In this document: piece after piece, positions 6,313-14,201 of the stretch | Layout of the letters: each line of letters begins with the position of its first letter | Numbering within the stretch: the first letter of the stretch is position 1 | Source: Deinococcus humi | GTDB lineage: Bacteria; Deinococcota; Deinococci; Deinococcales; Deinococcaceae | Direction of reading: 5' to 3' | NCBI RefSeq assembly: GCF_014201875.1 | Contig: NZ_JACHFL010000034.1 | Location: 1 to 19,443 of the forward strand | Length of the DNA stretch: 19,443 bases | The notes under the pieces: generated by a model | Seen by the model: only the letters and a program-made list of their open reading frames with translations | What the model was told of the DNA's origin: nothing | Database searches by the model: none | Position numbers and translations under genes: made by a program

Positions 6313-8579
6313 CAAGACTTGTCTCCACCGAAGATCGTCAGCTCCTGGAACACCCGTTTGAGACGGTCTTCAGGCAAAAAGCGCGCATAGTGCTTGGCCA
6401 CAATCTCCGGGCTGTCCAGCAGAAGATCTGCCGCCAGCTCGATAGAACCTGTGGTCTTGATGACGTGGGTCGCCAAGATGTCACGAAAAGCGTGGATGGA
6501 GAAGGGTAAAACGCCGGCAATTCCGCATCCCCTGAGCGACCGTTCAGACAGGTATTCACGGGTCCACGCTCTCACCATATCTCCCAGGCTCATTGTTGTC
6601 AGTTCTTTGCCAGAGTGGCTAGGGAACAGTCGTTCAGAGCCTCCCACGATGGTGGGCCAGTAGTCGCGCAGATACAGTTCCAGGAGTGGAACGAGTGGTT
6701 TCAACGGTTGCTCGTTGAAGCTCAGGACAATCGCCTTTTCGCCGTTGCGATCTACAAAAATCTTCTTGTTTCTATGATTCTTAAAGTCATTGAAGGGGAG
6801 CGTAAGTTGCCAGTCACCCTTCGAGTCCCTACTCAGGGTACCGGTGTTGTCCTCCCGATAGCTCATAATTCTCCAGTGCTTGGACCGGAGTGGGAGGCGA
6901 ACCAGCATCGAGAGAAGCAACAGATTTCGCCACTTGGCGGCGTAGGCTGGGACAGATTTGCTGTTCTTCTTCTCAGTTTGTTGGAGTTCTCTTGCATAAA
7001 ACTTGAGAGCGTTCATGATGGGCGAGAGTGGGCTCTCTAAATCAAGAATAGGCGAAATCGGGAAAAAAGGCTCTCTGGTGTAGCCAATTTGATTTCTACT
7101 TTTGAGTATTTTGAGAGACTTTATTAGTCCTTCGCGATTAATATCACAGTGCTTCTCCCATCCACCGAGAAGATCAATAGAATCTTGCTGTTTTTGAGGG
7201 AGATTGGATTTAAGCTCGGGACTCTGGTAAATCCAACCAGTACCGCTACGTAATAGCGAGACTATTGTTTCAATAAACAAAACAGTTCCAGTATTGTATT
7301 TACCTGACCTAGATTTACGGAAATCTAGATAATCTTTGACAACATTAGAAAAGCTCAACCAGCTCATAGTCAAATCGCAAGATCTCATATTTCTTCCACT
7401 CTGATATAGATTAGCTGAGTCGCATGGTAGGCAAAGGTAGCCATAAAAACCCTCTAATTTATCTTGAATTATATCAGCGGTAGTGCTGGACCATGCACTA
7501 CTGCGGTCCTCATTCGCAAAGCTATCAGGATCTGTCTTGTATTTTCTTAAGATATGCCACTCAGAAACGAGTCTATTGGGCCAGTTCTGTATTTTAAAAT
7601 GATAAGGCATGTTAATAAGCAACTTAAGCCTCTCATTATAATTATTCTTACGAAATTGGTTTTCTACAGTAGCAAGTGCTTTATCAAATAGGCGCTTAAA
7701 ATCATACGTTTCGCTTTTGAATGCACTATCTGAAAGCTGTTTAATTACTGCCAACCTCTTGTATTTATTAGACCGCTTGTCCCATCCTTCAGGCCACCAC
7801 TCTTCCGGTATGTGGAAGAGAGGTTTATGCTCAAGGCGACTTGTAAACAATCTCTGAGTTAGTACCCCAGGAGCAGTGTCCAATGCTAGTTCTAGTTGGC
7901 GTACTTTTCTAAGATCACTGGGTTGGCATCTGCCACTTACCCACTTCTTAAGACTGCGAATCGAAATACCCGTTTCTCCAGCAATAGAAGTCTGATTTTT
8001 TTCACTGATACCGATCAGAAAACTGAGTGCGTCAGCGAATTTCATCGGTAGACTTTGATCCTTAATCAAAAAGAGTTGAAATCCGTGCCACCTGCGGAGG
8101 CGAGCAACAACAGGGGGATTTCCATTTATTATCTTGAGTTCTGAGAGGGAGGATTGGAATTCACTTCCGAGATGCGGCTCAGTTGACGATTCATCACTCA
8201 ATTCACAGGCTTGCATAAATTGTTTCAAGGTACTGTAATAAGAGTTTATACTAGAAGGGGCTAAACCAGTAGAGAGAAAATAACTTCTTCCATAAAGCTT
8301 GAGCTCGTGGTATGTTGGAATGCCTTTTTGATTCGAGATACTTATTTCTTGAAGCCAATTTACTGTCGATAACTCAATGAGGCCCAGTCGAATAATCTGC
8401 TCATCTATCAGCTCTCGGTGAGGTGTACCCGGTTCAAAATAGCTTTCTGGCACTCCGGTTTCCTGAGCGACCATCCTATAGTCGCAACTTCCTTGAATAC
8501 ACGGGAGCTTCCGATGCTGCAATATTAAATGCTCAAGCCAATTTTGAATATTCGCCACATGTTCATCAGAGATTGACAT
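6312..8579 (-). CDS. large tyrosine recombinase with internal helix-turn-helix
   Basis: This 755-residue protein ends in a tyrosine recombinase catalytic domain: LVRLPLRSKHWRIM with the first Arg near 565, NKKIFVDRNG as the probable lysine hairpin, HAFRD (His696, Arg699), and KHYARFLPE with the nucleophile Tyr731. The second His (normally LGH) reads LLLDS, an unusual change. Residues about 187-230 look like an XRE-type helix-turn-helix (SEKNQTSIAGETGISIRS, then LKKWVSGR). Most integrases have 300-450 residues, so the N-terminal half is extra. Start 8579 is chosen because GGAAGGTGA sits 4 bases upstream; the frame is open to an ATG at 8675. The first two thirds are AT-rich and the last third is GC-rich. 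It overlaps the primase gene by one base, pointing to one integrative element. Confidence 0.82.
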   Translation of the reverse strand: MSISDEHVANIQNWLEHLILQHRKLPCIQGSCDYRMVAQETGVPESYFEPGTPHRELIDEQIIRLGLIELSTVNWLQEISISNQKGIPTYHELKLYGRSYFLSTGLAPSSINSYYSTLKQFMQACELSDESSTEPHLGSEFQSSLSELKIINGNPPVVARLRRWHGFQLFLIKDQSLPMKFADALSFLIGISEKNQTSIAGETGISIRSLKKWVSGRCQPSDLRKVRQLELALDTAPGVLTQRLFTSRLEHKPLFHIPEEWWPEGWDKRSNKYKRLAVIKQLSDSAFKSETYDFKRLFDKALATVENQFRKNNYNERLKLLINMPYHFKIQNWPNRLVSEWHILRKYKTDPDSFANEDRSSAWSSTTADIIQDKLEGFYGYLCLPCDSANLYQSGRNMRSCDLTMSWLSFSNVVKDYLDFRKSRSGKYNTGTVLFIETIVSLLRSGTGWIYQSPELKSNLPQKQQDSIDLLGGWEKHCDINREGLIKSLKILKSRNQIGYTREPFFPISPILDLESPLSPIMNALKFYARELQQTEKKNSKSVPAYAAKWRNLLLLSMLVRLPLRSKHWRIMSYREDNTGTLSRDSKGDWQLTLPFNDFKNHRNKKIFVDRNGEKAIVLSFNEQPLKPLVPLLELYLRDYWPTIVGGSERLFPSHSGKELTTMSLGDMVRAWTREYLSERSLRGCGIAGVLPFSIHAFRDILATHVIKTTGSIELAADLLLDSPEIVAKHYARFLPEDRLKRVFQELTIFGGDKS

Positions 8580-8583
8580 TATG

Positions 8584-8592
8584 TCACCTTCC
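8584..8592 (-). promoter_or_regulatory. ribosome-binding site of the recombinase
   Basis: On the minus strand GGAAGGTGA lies 4 bases before the ATG at 8577-8579. It decides between this start and two upstream in-frame ATGs (8594 and 8675) that have no comparable site. Confidence 0.55.
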
Positions 8593-9590
8593 ATAATTTC
8601 ACAAACCTGTGCTTGTGAGAAGAAATGGTGCAAGAGCACAATATGGGTCCAATCTATTGTCGCAAACGCCCGCACTATAACTTCTCGGAGGACTAACTGT
8701 TTAAAATCATTCCTTTATCAAATTTATCTTTTAAGACATAATCCTGTCTCCTTTATTTCTCTGTGAGGCTACTCTGATTGAAAGACCTTTCTTTAGCAGA
8801 AAATCTTCATTATTTCTCTAATTTAGCTGTGTTTTAGTCAAACTGAGTATATTGTCTATCACCCAATGCATCTTAACATAATGTACTTAAATCGAGGAGT
8901 AAACAAATTTAATTTCCAATTAGATTTCCATGGGATTTTTTATAACATAGCGCCGCTCTATATGCAAATCCGCCATAAAAGAATATTTAGCGTGAGTGAC
9001 ATGAGATGTGCCATAGCTTCAAAATTCAAGAGTCATGACACACGTAATCCAAATGACGTAAAATAAATTTACCTATTTATATTAAGATATATTTTAGTAT
9101 ACGAGCGATAATTTAGTATTGCAAATTATTACAAATTCAATTTTGCAAACAAAAAGGAGATTCTCGAAAATTTATTCGACTACAACGCACTTTTTATGTG
9201 TTGATGATATCGGTACAAGTATATACGGTAGTGTTCTGCCGTATCTTTAGAAATTGCAATCAAAAAGCGTCGACCGTGTCTAGCACGATTTTTTTAATGA
9301 CTGCTGTCAGATGCTCTCTTTTGCAAATGCGACACAAAAGGGCAGGGCAATATCTAGACTGTATTTTAATAATAGAAGCGCCCACTAAAATCATAACTAA
9401 GTCAAAATCAATGACTTTTAAGCAAGTCTCTTGTGACTAATTCCTAATTTGAGTCTTTGCATACCCAAGGTCTGGAATACAAGAAATGTAGACAACCGGA
9501 TAATTTGCCTCATGTCACTCACGTTCTTAATTGGTTAAAACTATATGAGTTATTAGGCAAGATCATGAATGACCCTCACCTCTCTATGGC
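8593..9590. other. AT-rich intergenic tract with TGCAAA repeats
   Basis: About 1 kb without a convincing gene, far richer in A and T than the flanks. The short frames here (such as 8866-9066 and 9198-9440) have no ribosome-binding site or recognisable protein pattern. TGCAAA recurs near 8963, 9119, 9142 and 9322. The first and last of these lie in an 18-base block, GCAAATccgccaTAAAAG-like, that matches at about 15 of 18 positions (near 8964 and 9323). The tract is upstream of the recombinase and could hold its promoter, recombinase-binding sites or a replication origin. None of these roles is shown by the sequence. Confidence 0.4.
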
Positions 9591-9612
9591 CCTTCGACTT
9601 TAGGAGTCTGGT

Positions 9613-9930
9613 GTCCTGTACGTTATTTACGCGACCAAGCCGGCGATCATCATCAACGGAGCCATGCCACGTGCGTCAGCGTGAGGCATGGCATTTGAGC
9701 AGCAGTACGAGGAATTGAGCCTCAGCCACGTCACCATCGACGGCATCAAGGGTTAGCGGTGGCCCGCGTCGAACTGCCAGATGGCACAGCACGCTCCTGC
9801 GCTCCCGCACACCCCATTGTTACGGACTGTCGGACCGGGCCGAGCTGCGTCTCGCGCGACGTGACCTGACCCCGCGCATCGAGGCCATCTTCTTCTCGTT
9901 GGCGTGGCCGAGCTGGAGGGCGAGGGCTAA
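9613..9930 (+). pseudogene. decayed gene upstream of the SRAP remnant
   Basis: Protein-like stretches appear in several frames in order: VLYVIYATKPAIIINGAMPR, then after an in-frame TGA EQQYEELSLSHVTIDGIKG, then VARVELPDGTARS, then GLSDRAELRLARRDLTPRIE, and finally GVAELEGEG with a TAA at 9928-9930. At least two stops and two or three frameshifts interrupt it. Its stop overlaps the first base of the SRAP remnant's ATG (TAATG), so the two were probably translationally coupled. I do not recognise the family. Composition is GC-rich again, unlike the tract to the left. Confidence 0.4.
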
Positions 9931-10526
9931 TGCGTGGGCGGGCCGATGATCGCCTCGGTTCCCCGGCCTGGGAGCAGGAGACCAGGCGCGACGAAGTGCG
10001 CCCGGCAGATCAACTCCGCTTCATGCGGCGCTCCCGGAGACGTTGATGCCCCGTATGGACGGTGGGCCTGGTGCCTGTGCGTATGTCGCTGGACGAGGCC
10101 AAGCGCTATGCGACGTTCAACGCCCGCGTGGAGAGTTTGGAGGACAGCTCAGATTCCGGGAGGCCTTCCAAAATCAGCGCTGCGTGATCCCGCTAGCGGG
10201 ATCCTGGGAGTGGTCGGTGCGTGAGGGGGTCAAGATCCAGGTCAGGATCGCCAGGAGGCATTTTGAGCTCCTGCCGGTGGCAGGGCTGTGGAACTGCGTT
10301 CAGACGTTGGATAGGCCGCTAAAGAGTTGCATGATTTGACCCGGCCATCGACGGCGGGTCTAGTGGAGGTGTATGCCGCATGCCGGCGCTGCTGCTGAGC
10401 AAGGACATCTATGTATGGCGGGCCGAGTCCCTACAGCACGACCACGCGGCTGCCCTCAGGGGCTGGCAGCCGCGCATTTTGAGCGTCACGTCCGTGGGAC
10501 TGAGAAGTGTGCTCTCAATCTGCTGA
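9930..10526 (+). pseudogene. SRAP-family (YedK/HMCES-like) pseudogene
   Basis: Reading across frames gives the order of an SRAP protein, which crosslinks to abasic sites in single-stranded DNA. The order is MRGRADDRLGSPAWEQ; then VGLVPVRMSLDEAKRYATFN followed by ARVES; then FREAFQNQRCVIPLAGSWEW; then LLPVAGLWNCVQ, LKSCMI, and a C-terminal MPALLLSKDIYVW. In this family the protein begins MCGR with Cys2 as the catalytic residue; here it is MRGR (CGT instead of TGT). An in-frame TGA lies at 10044-10046, the frame shifts near 10150, and it returns to the first frame near 10380. The family match rests on the NARVES, CxxPxxGxWEW and MPxLL blocks in correct order. It is clearly non-functional. Confidence 0.75.
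10186..10203. repeat. perfect 18-base palindrome
   Basis: GATCCCGCTAGCGGGATC is an uninterrupted perfect palindrome (9+9). It lies inside the SRAP pseudogene, where it encodes part of the VIPLAGS segment, so it may simply reflect codon choice. As DNA it is a possible dimer-binding site. Confidence 0.5.
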
Positions 10527-10544
10527 TGCCAGGATCAACAGCGA

Positions 10545-11149
10545 CTACTGCAGGCCAGTAAACCTCAAACCGGTCTCGCGCAGCATCGTCGCGGCTCCGT
10601 GGACGTGTTCAGCGTCAGCACCTGCCCACTGCCCGCTAGTCCATACAGGACGCTGCCCTGGAAGGTCAGGGCAAAGACGTCGGTCTTGTCCGTCCCGCCG
10701 ATCACGGTGGCCTTGCCCATGAGCGGGTCGATGCGGGCCAGCGAGACGGAAGCACCTACAATGGGGCGGACCGTGCCGTAGAGGTTGCCTGTGCCATCCG
10801 CATCCAGAGCGTTGATGTTCTCGCTTGTGCCCAGTGCGTCCATGCTGTTGACCGCTCCATCGCTCAGATTAATCCGGACCAGATTGCTGAAGGTCACCCA
10901 CTACAGTTCGGTGCCAGTCAGTGCCACGTCGGTTAGAGAGCTGCTGTGCTTCAGATCGAACTGTTTCTCGTCTTGACCCGTTCCACTCAGGACAATGCTG
11001 TACAGCGCGTTGTTGGTCACAGCGTAAGCACGGGCATTTGGGTGGTTATTATCTTAGAAAGGCGGCGTGGTTCCACCACTCCCACAGGCAGACAGGATGA
11101 GCGCGGCGACGGATAGCAAAGCGATTTTGCTCAACTGGAACCTCCGCAT
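10545..11149 (-). pseudogene. lipoprotein pseudogene, propeller-like
   Basis: The start MRRFQLSKIALLSVAALILS followed by ACGSGG is a lipoprotein signal peptide with lipobox LSAC, so the ancestor was an envelope lipoprotein. The body has repeat-like beta segments (YAVTNNALYSIVLSG, LYGTV, FALTFQGSVLYGLAGSGQVL) typical of beta-propeller or cell-surface proteins. The frame is broken by TAA (11054-11056) and TAG (10901-10903). Near 10600 it shifts from LNTST to GAATMLRETGLRFTGLQ, ending at 10545. Three independent lesions make inactivity clear. The segment 10565-10897 remains open but lacks the export signal. Confidence 0.68.
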
Positions 11150-11267
11150 CCTGTACAGATTCTCTATTTCGGATGATCAGACAGATTTGCCAACCTTTAA
11201 GTCCTCAGCGGAGCGTTTGCGGGACCATTGTTCAGATGGACGCATTGATGGTTGAAACAGATGATGT

Positions 11268-11367
11268 TTACGATTTTTCTTCTGGCTCACAGCTCTCATG
11301 CAGTTCCTTGAGTCCGATGGTGCGCCCCAACATCTGATCCAACATGTCCGCCAGACAGGTGAGCTCG
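11268..11367 (-). pseudogene. C-terminal remnant of unknown gene next to IS3
   Basis: A coding-like tail, ELTCLADMLDQMLGRTIGLK followed by ELHESCEPEEKS and TAA at 11268-11270, stops exactly at the left end of the IS3 element; its first codon includes the CTCG target duplication. On the far side of the element (12594-12693) the same frame is closed by a stop. A neighbouring frame starting MHSISVKPQLDLIVGLEIEF might be the 5' part if a frameshift is allowed. Product unknown. Confidence 0.33.
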
Positions 11368-11394
11368 TGAGCCGCCCCCGAAAACCGGTCCAGG

Positions 11395-12171
11395 TCAGCC
11401 TGGAATCTCTGACGGGCGATGGATGGATGCAATCTGGGCTGCGAACGCTCCAGGAGCGAGGTTTCCCAGCCCCGAATGCGGCCTGACGTCATTATAGTCG
11501 GCCCTCCAACGTTCGATCTTCTCCGCTGCGTCTTCCAGCGACAGGAACCAGTGGGTGTTCAGGCACTCGTCCCGAAAGCTGCCATTGAATGACTCGATAT
11601 GTGCATTATCCTGAGGCCGTCCAGGACGTGAAAAATCAAGAGTGACGTGCTGCTCGTAAGCCCAGAGGTCGAGCGCTTTACTGACAAATTCACTGCCATT
11701 GTCCACCTGGATCCGCTCGGGGGACCCCCGAGTTTGCGTCACGCTCCGCATGATTTCCACCACACGATCCGCGCGAATGCTGACATCGACGTGGATGGCC
11801 AGGCATTCCCGCGAAAAGACGTCCAGCAGCGTCAACGTGCGAAACCGCTTCCCGTTAAACAGCGCATCGGAGACGAAATCCATTGACCAGACCTGGTTCA
11901 CCTTCATAGGATCTGTTCGCGCCGCGCGGTGCGCGGCACTGACCCGTCGGCGGGGCCGCTTCATCCGAAGATTCAGGCCCGCCTGCTGATACAAGCGGTA
12001 CAGCCGCTTGTGATTGATCTGCCACCCTTCACGTTGCATCAGGATGTGGATGCGCCGGTACCCATAGCGCACACGGGTCTGGGCGATCTCGGTCATCCGT
12101 TGCAAGATGACGGGCTCATCCTGTTTGCGTCTGGGCGCGTATCGGAACGAGCTTCGCGGTGCGCGAAGCAC
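11395..12171 (-). CDS. IS3-family transposase orfB (integrase core)
   Basis: This is the catalytic part of the IS3 transposase. HTH_21-like YGYRRIHILMQREGW and RPRRR segments come first, then an rve integrase core with the DDE residues in VWSMDFVSD (first Asp), VDNGSEF (second Asp) and HIESFNGSFRDECL (Glu). It ends with the typical ERWRADYNDVRPHSGLGNL. Length (about 258 residues in its own frame) is normal. Its frame is open upstream through KALRPVQRESLVQHLQVGYR into the end of orfA. It is probably made as an OrfAB fusion by a -1 shift near 12250, where minus-strand TCAAAG occurs. No independent ribosome-binding site is obvious. Confidence 0.9.
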   Translation of the reverse strand: MLRAPRSSFRYAPRRKQDEPVILQRMTEIAQTRVRYGYRRIHILMQREGWQINHKRLYRLYQQAGLNLRMKRPRRRVSAAHRAARTDPMKVNQVWSMDFVSDALFNGKRFRTLTLLDVFSRECLAIHVDVSIRADRVVEIMRSVTQTRGSPERIQVDNGSEFVSKALDLWAYEQHVTLDFSRPGRPQDNAHIESFNGSFRDECLNTHWFLSLEDAAEKIERWRADYNDVRPHSGLGNLAPGAFAAQIASIHRPSEIPG

Positions 12172-12245
12172 TCGGCAGGCCCGCCGTTCGCTGACCCGAT
12201 AGCCAACTTGCAGATGCTGGACCAGGGATTCGCGTTGGACGGGCC

Positions 12246-12512
12246 TCAGAGCTTTGATTTGATGACGTCCTGAAGCATGACTTTGTCGAGGCTGAGGTCG
12301 GCCACCAGCTGTTTGAGCTTCCGATTTTCATCTTCGAGCTGCCTCAAGCGGCGGAGTTCCGTGACCCCCAGGCCACTGAACTTCTTCTTCCAATGGTAAA
12401 ATGTCGACTCGGCGATTCCCATTTTTCGGCAGATTTCACCGACTGCCACGCCAATTTCGGCCTGGTTGAGCGCGAACGCGATCTGCTCTTCCGTGTGCTT
12501 CGTTCCCTTCAT
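12246..12512 (-). CDS. IS3-family transposase orfA
   Basis: The 88-residue product starts at MKGTKHTEEQ, chosen because IS3 OrfA proteins begin this way and a GGAGGTC lies just upstream (near 12520). The longer open frame to 12629 runs past the element end. It has a helix-turn-helix (IAFALNQAEIGVAVGEICRK, then MGIAESTFYHWKKKF) and a C-terminal leucine-zipper-like helix (LRRLRQLEDENRKLKQLVAD) for multimerisation. The function is binding of the terminal inverted repeats. Its last codons (KSKL, stop TGA) overlap the region where the orfB frame opens, which fits frameshift production of the full transposase. Confidence 0.88.
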   Translation of the reverse strand: MKGTKHTEEQIAFALNQAEIGVAVGEICRKMGIAESTFYHWKKKFSGLGVTELRRLRQLEDENRKLKQLVADLSLDKVMLQDVIKSKL

Positions 12513-12593
12513 GCTGACCTCCGGGGATGGTTCCCCTATGGTGCCAGACACTCCATTCTCAGGTGGATCGGTTTTCGGGGAGCAGGTCACTCG

Positions 12594-13150
12594 GATTATG
12601 CGGGCATGGTGGCACGGTGGGTGGAACATTAGAGAATTCGATCTCTAGCCCAACAATGAGATCAAGCTGGGGCTTGACCGAAATGGAGTGCATGGTAGGA
12701 ATGTCTTCCAAACCGCCTGAGTTGTGCGCGTTGTGATTACCTTTGTTCTCTAACTGGCATTAATCGACATGGATGCTCAACTGCTTTCCTCTAATGCTTC
12801 TGCTTGCGCCAATGCTTGAAGAAGAGGAATGGACAGTGGGGGAGAGTTGGTGCATGTTGACTGTTTTATAACGTCGGTTTATCACGCGAGCTGCCTCACC
12901 GCTCCATCTCTGATCTCCAGAAACATGAACAGTCTTCGTTCATCGAAAGGACGGACAACTCAGGCGATCGGGCGTGAAAACCCAGTCAGCCGCGCGTCCC
13001 ATCATTGCGCGTGCAGGTGACAGTAAGAAGTGTCCAATCCATCTCACGTGGATTTTCCCGACCTTTGACAGCGTTAAATACACCTGCTTTACCACCGTCT
13101 GCAGCGCGTCGCGCTCAGTTTCTACCTGAGCATCAGACCCTGATGTTTTT
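12594..13150. other. stretch without a convincing gene
   Basis: Between the IS3 element and the next remnant I find no convincing gene. A leftward frame from 12693 begins MHSISVKPQLDLIVGLEIEF and may be the 5' piece of the gene interrupted by the IS3 insertion, but it is out of phase with the remnant at 11268-11367. The rest has many stops in all frames and looks like decayed or non-coding DNA. Confidence 0.4.
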
Positions 13151-13399
13151 TTACTTGTCCCCAGTCAGGTCCTCCTTGACGATTTGCCACTCCACAATTT
13201 CGCTTACGCCTTCCATCACGTTCAGCGGTCACTGGACCCTGCGTGCATACTTGGCTCTGTACGACACACCTGAGCGATTGACGCACGCGCCGTGCACCAA
13301 CACGCGCCAACGCCAGGACCTATGGCTGATCGGATCGGAGTTTTCGATAGCGCTATTCTTCCGCCAACGGGGGACTGAACTTGATGCACCACTTGCAAA
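13151..13399 (-). pseudogene. decayed gene of unknown function
   Basis: One frame stays protein-like for 83 codons: RKNSAIENSDPISHRSWRWR, then VLVHGACVNRSGVSYRAKYA, RRVQ, an in-frame TGA (13229-13231), then PLNVMEGVSEIVEWQIVKED before LTGDK and a TAA (13151-13153). The phrase is coherent on both sides of the TGA, so a single substitution (probably from TGG) seems to have broken a real C-terminus. No start is visible. I do not recognise the family. Confidence 0.42.
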
Positions 13400-13563
13400 G
13401 CATCTCGTGGCGGACCCAACACCGCGCTGATGCAGCTATTCCTTGCCGTACCGATAGCTCAGTAAAAAGAGGGCATAGCGGGAGGCCCTATGGCCGCGGC
13501 CGGGCGGCCTCGAGGTCATGAAGCACGTCGGAGTCATGCGAATGGGGCGGTGGCGTCGTAAAC

Positions 13564-14039
13564 CTACATCCAACTCAGGGGCGTGCCTGGCACGGGAATC
13601 ACTGTGGCGCGCCCACCAGCCGCCTGGAGCGCTTTGTGCAGGGCGGCCAGTCCCGCTGCTTCCAGATCGCGGAACACGGTAGGTCGTGCCCCTTGGGGCA
13701 GCGGGTACCTGCGTGCGCGCAACGCGTTCGTCACAATGAGCGGATTATGCCGCCCAGGCAGACCAGCATGGGCATGTGGTGATTTCAGCTGGGGTGCCCA
13801 GCAAACTGTGCACAGAGATCCAGGGCGTACCCGAGTGGCACGCCGTGCCCATGGGTGTGAAGGGAGGCCTTCAGGGTGTGGCCCTGCGATTTGAACGACG
13901 CATGCCAGGGGTGGACGGTGCGCATCTCAACGCCAGTGCGGGCGGTCAGATGCGGGAATCCTACGGTGCCCCGCGCCACCAGCAGTGAAAGTGAGAGCGC
14001 ATGGGGGATTACGGTGTGGACTGCATTGATCTTCATCAT
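13564..14039 (-). pseudogene. frameshifted conserved-looking hypothetical gene
   Basis: The first frame gives MMKINAVHTVIPHALSLSLL and continues through TVHPWHASFKSQGHTLKASL and HTHGHGVPLGYALDLCAQFA to GHPS and a stop at 13785. The next frame continues it as QLKSPHAHAGLPGRHNPLIV, then TNALRARRYPLPQGARPTVF and RDLEAAGLAALHKALQAAGG, ending GTPLSWM (stop 13564-13566). Adding one base in the G-run 13791-13794 (C on the coding strand) restores one product of about 158 residues. CTGGAG immediately precedes the ATGATG, but the frame is coherent further upstream to about 14120, so the gene may also be 5'-truncated. It contains several His-rich motifs but no recognised family. Confidence 0.5.
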
Positions 14040-14187
14040 CTCCAGGGGTAGGGGTAGGAAGCGGGCGACCAGCTGGCCTCGCCCGTTAGTGGAGCATGCA
14101 CGCCCTGGGTCCTGGGCGTATCAAGGGGAGGCCCTGCTCAATCCTCCAGTGGGGCAGCGCATGGCGCCCATGACGCTCACAGAACCC

Positions 14188-14193
14188 TATGAT
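14188..14193 (+). promoter_or_regulatory. -10 box of a probably leaderless TIR gene
   Basis: TATGAT ends 8 bases before the ATG at 14202, and no Shine-Dalgarno sequence is present. This spacing would place the transcript start at or next to the start codon, as in leaderless genes of the Deinococcus-Thermus group. The decayed second copy has CCTATGGTTCGGACCT at the same place, so the upstream region was duplicated too. No clear -35 element. Confidence 0.45.
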
Positions 14194-14201
14194 TCGTGGA
14201 C

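Larger units (their letters stand above)
11368..12589 (-). mobile_element. complete IS3-family insertion sequence
   Basis: The 1222-base element is bounded by long imperfect inverted repeats. TGAGCC...CCCCGAAAACCGGTCCA at the left pairs with TGACCTGCTCCCCGAAAACCGATCCA read on the minus strand from 12589, and similarity continues for about 46 bases to TGGAATCTCTGAC / TGGAGTGTCTGGC. It is flanked by a direct CTCG repeat (11364-11367 and 12590-12593), a 4-base target duplication that fixes both ends. It carries two overlapping-phase genes, orfA and orfB, and looks intact and recently inserted. Confidence 0.85.

Noticed and set aside
8866..9066. 66-codon frame in the AT-rich tract
   Set aside because: No ribosome-binding site and no protein-like pattern; expected by chance in AT-rich DNA if stops are sparse.
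8963..9340. CRISPR-like array from the TGCAAA repeats
   Set aside because: Repeats are short, irregularly spaced and imperfect; no array and no cas genes.
9198..9440. 80-codon frame in the AT-rich tract
   Set aside because: Same reasons; rich in codons typical of random AT-rich sequence, no recognisable motif.
11401..12555. Shorter IS3 boundaries at TGGAATCTCTGAC / TGGAGTGTCTGGC
   Set aside because: Similarity continues outward for 33 more bases to TGA/TCA ends flanked by a CTCG duplication, so the longer limits are correct.
13005..13430. 141-codon plus-strand frame
   Set aside because: The opposite strand carries a coherent protein (13151-13399); this frame is its shadow.
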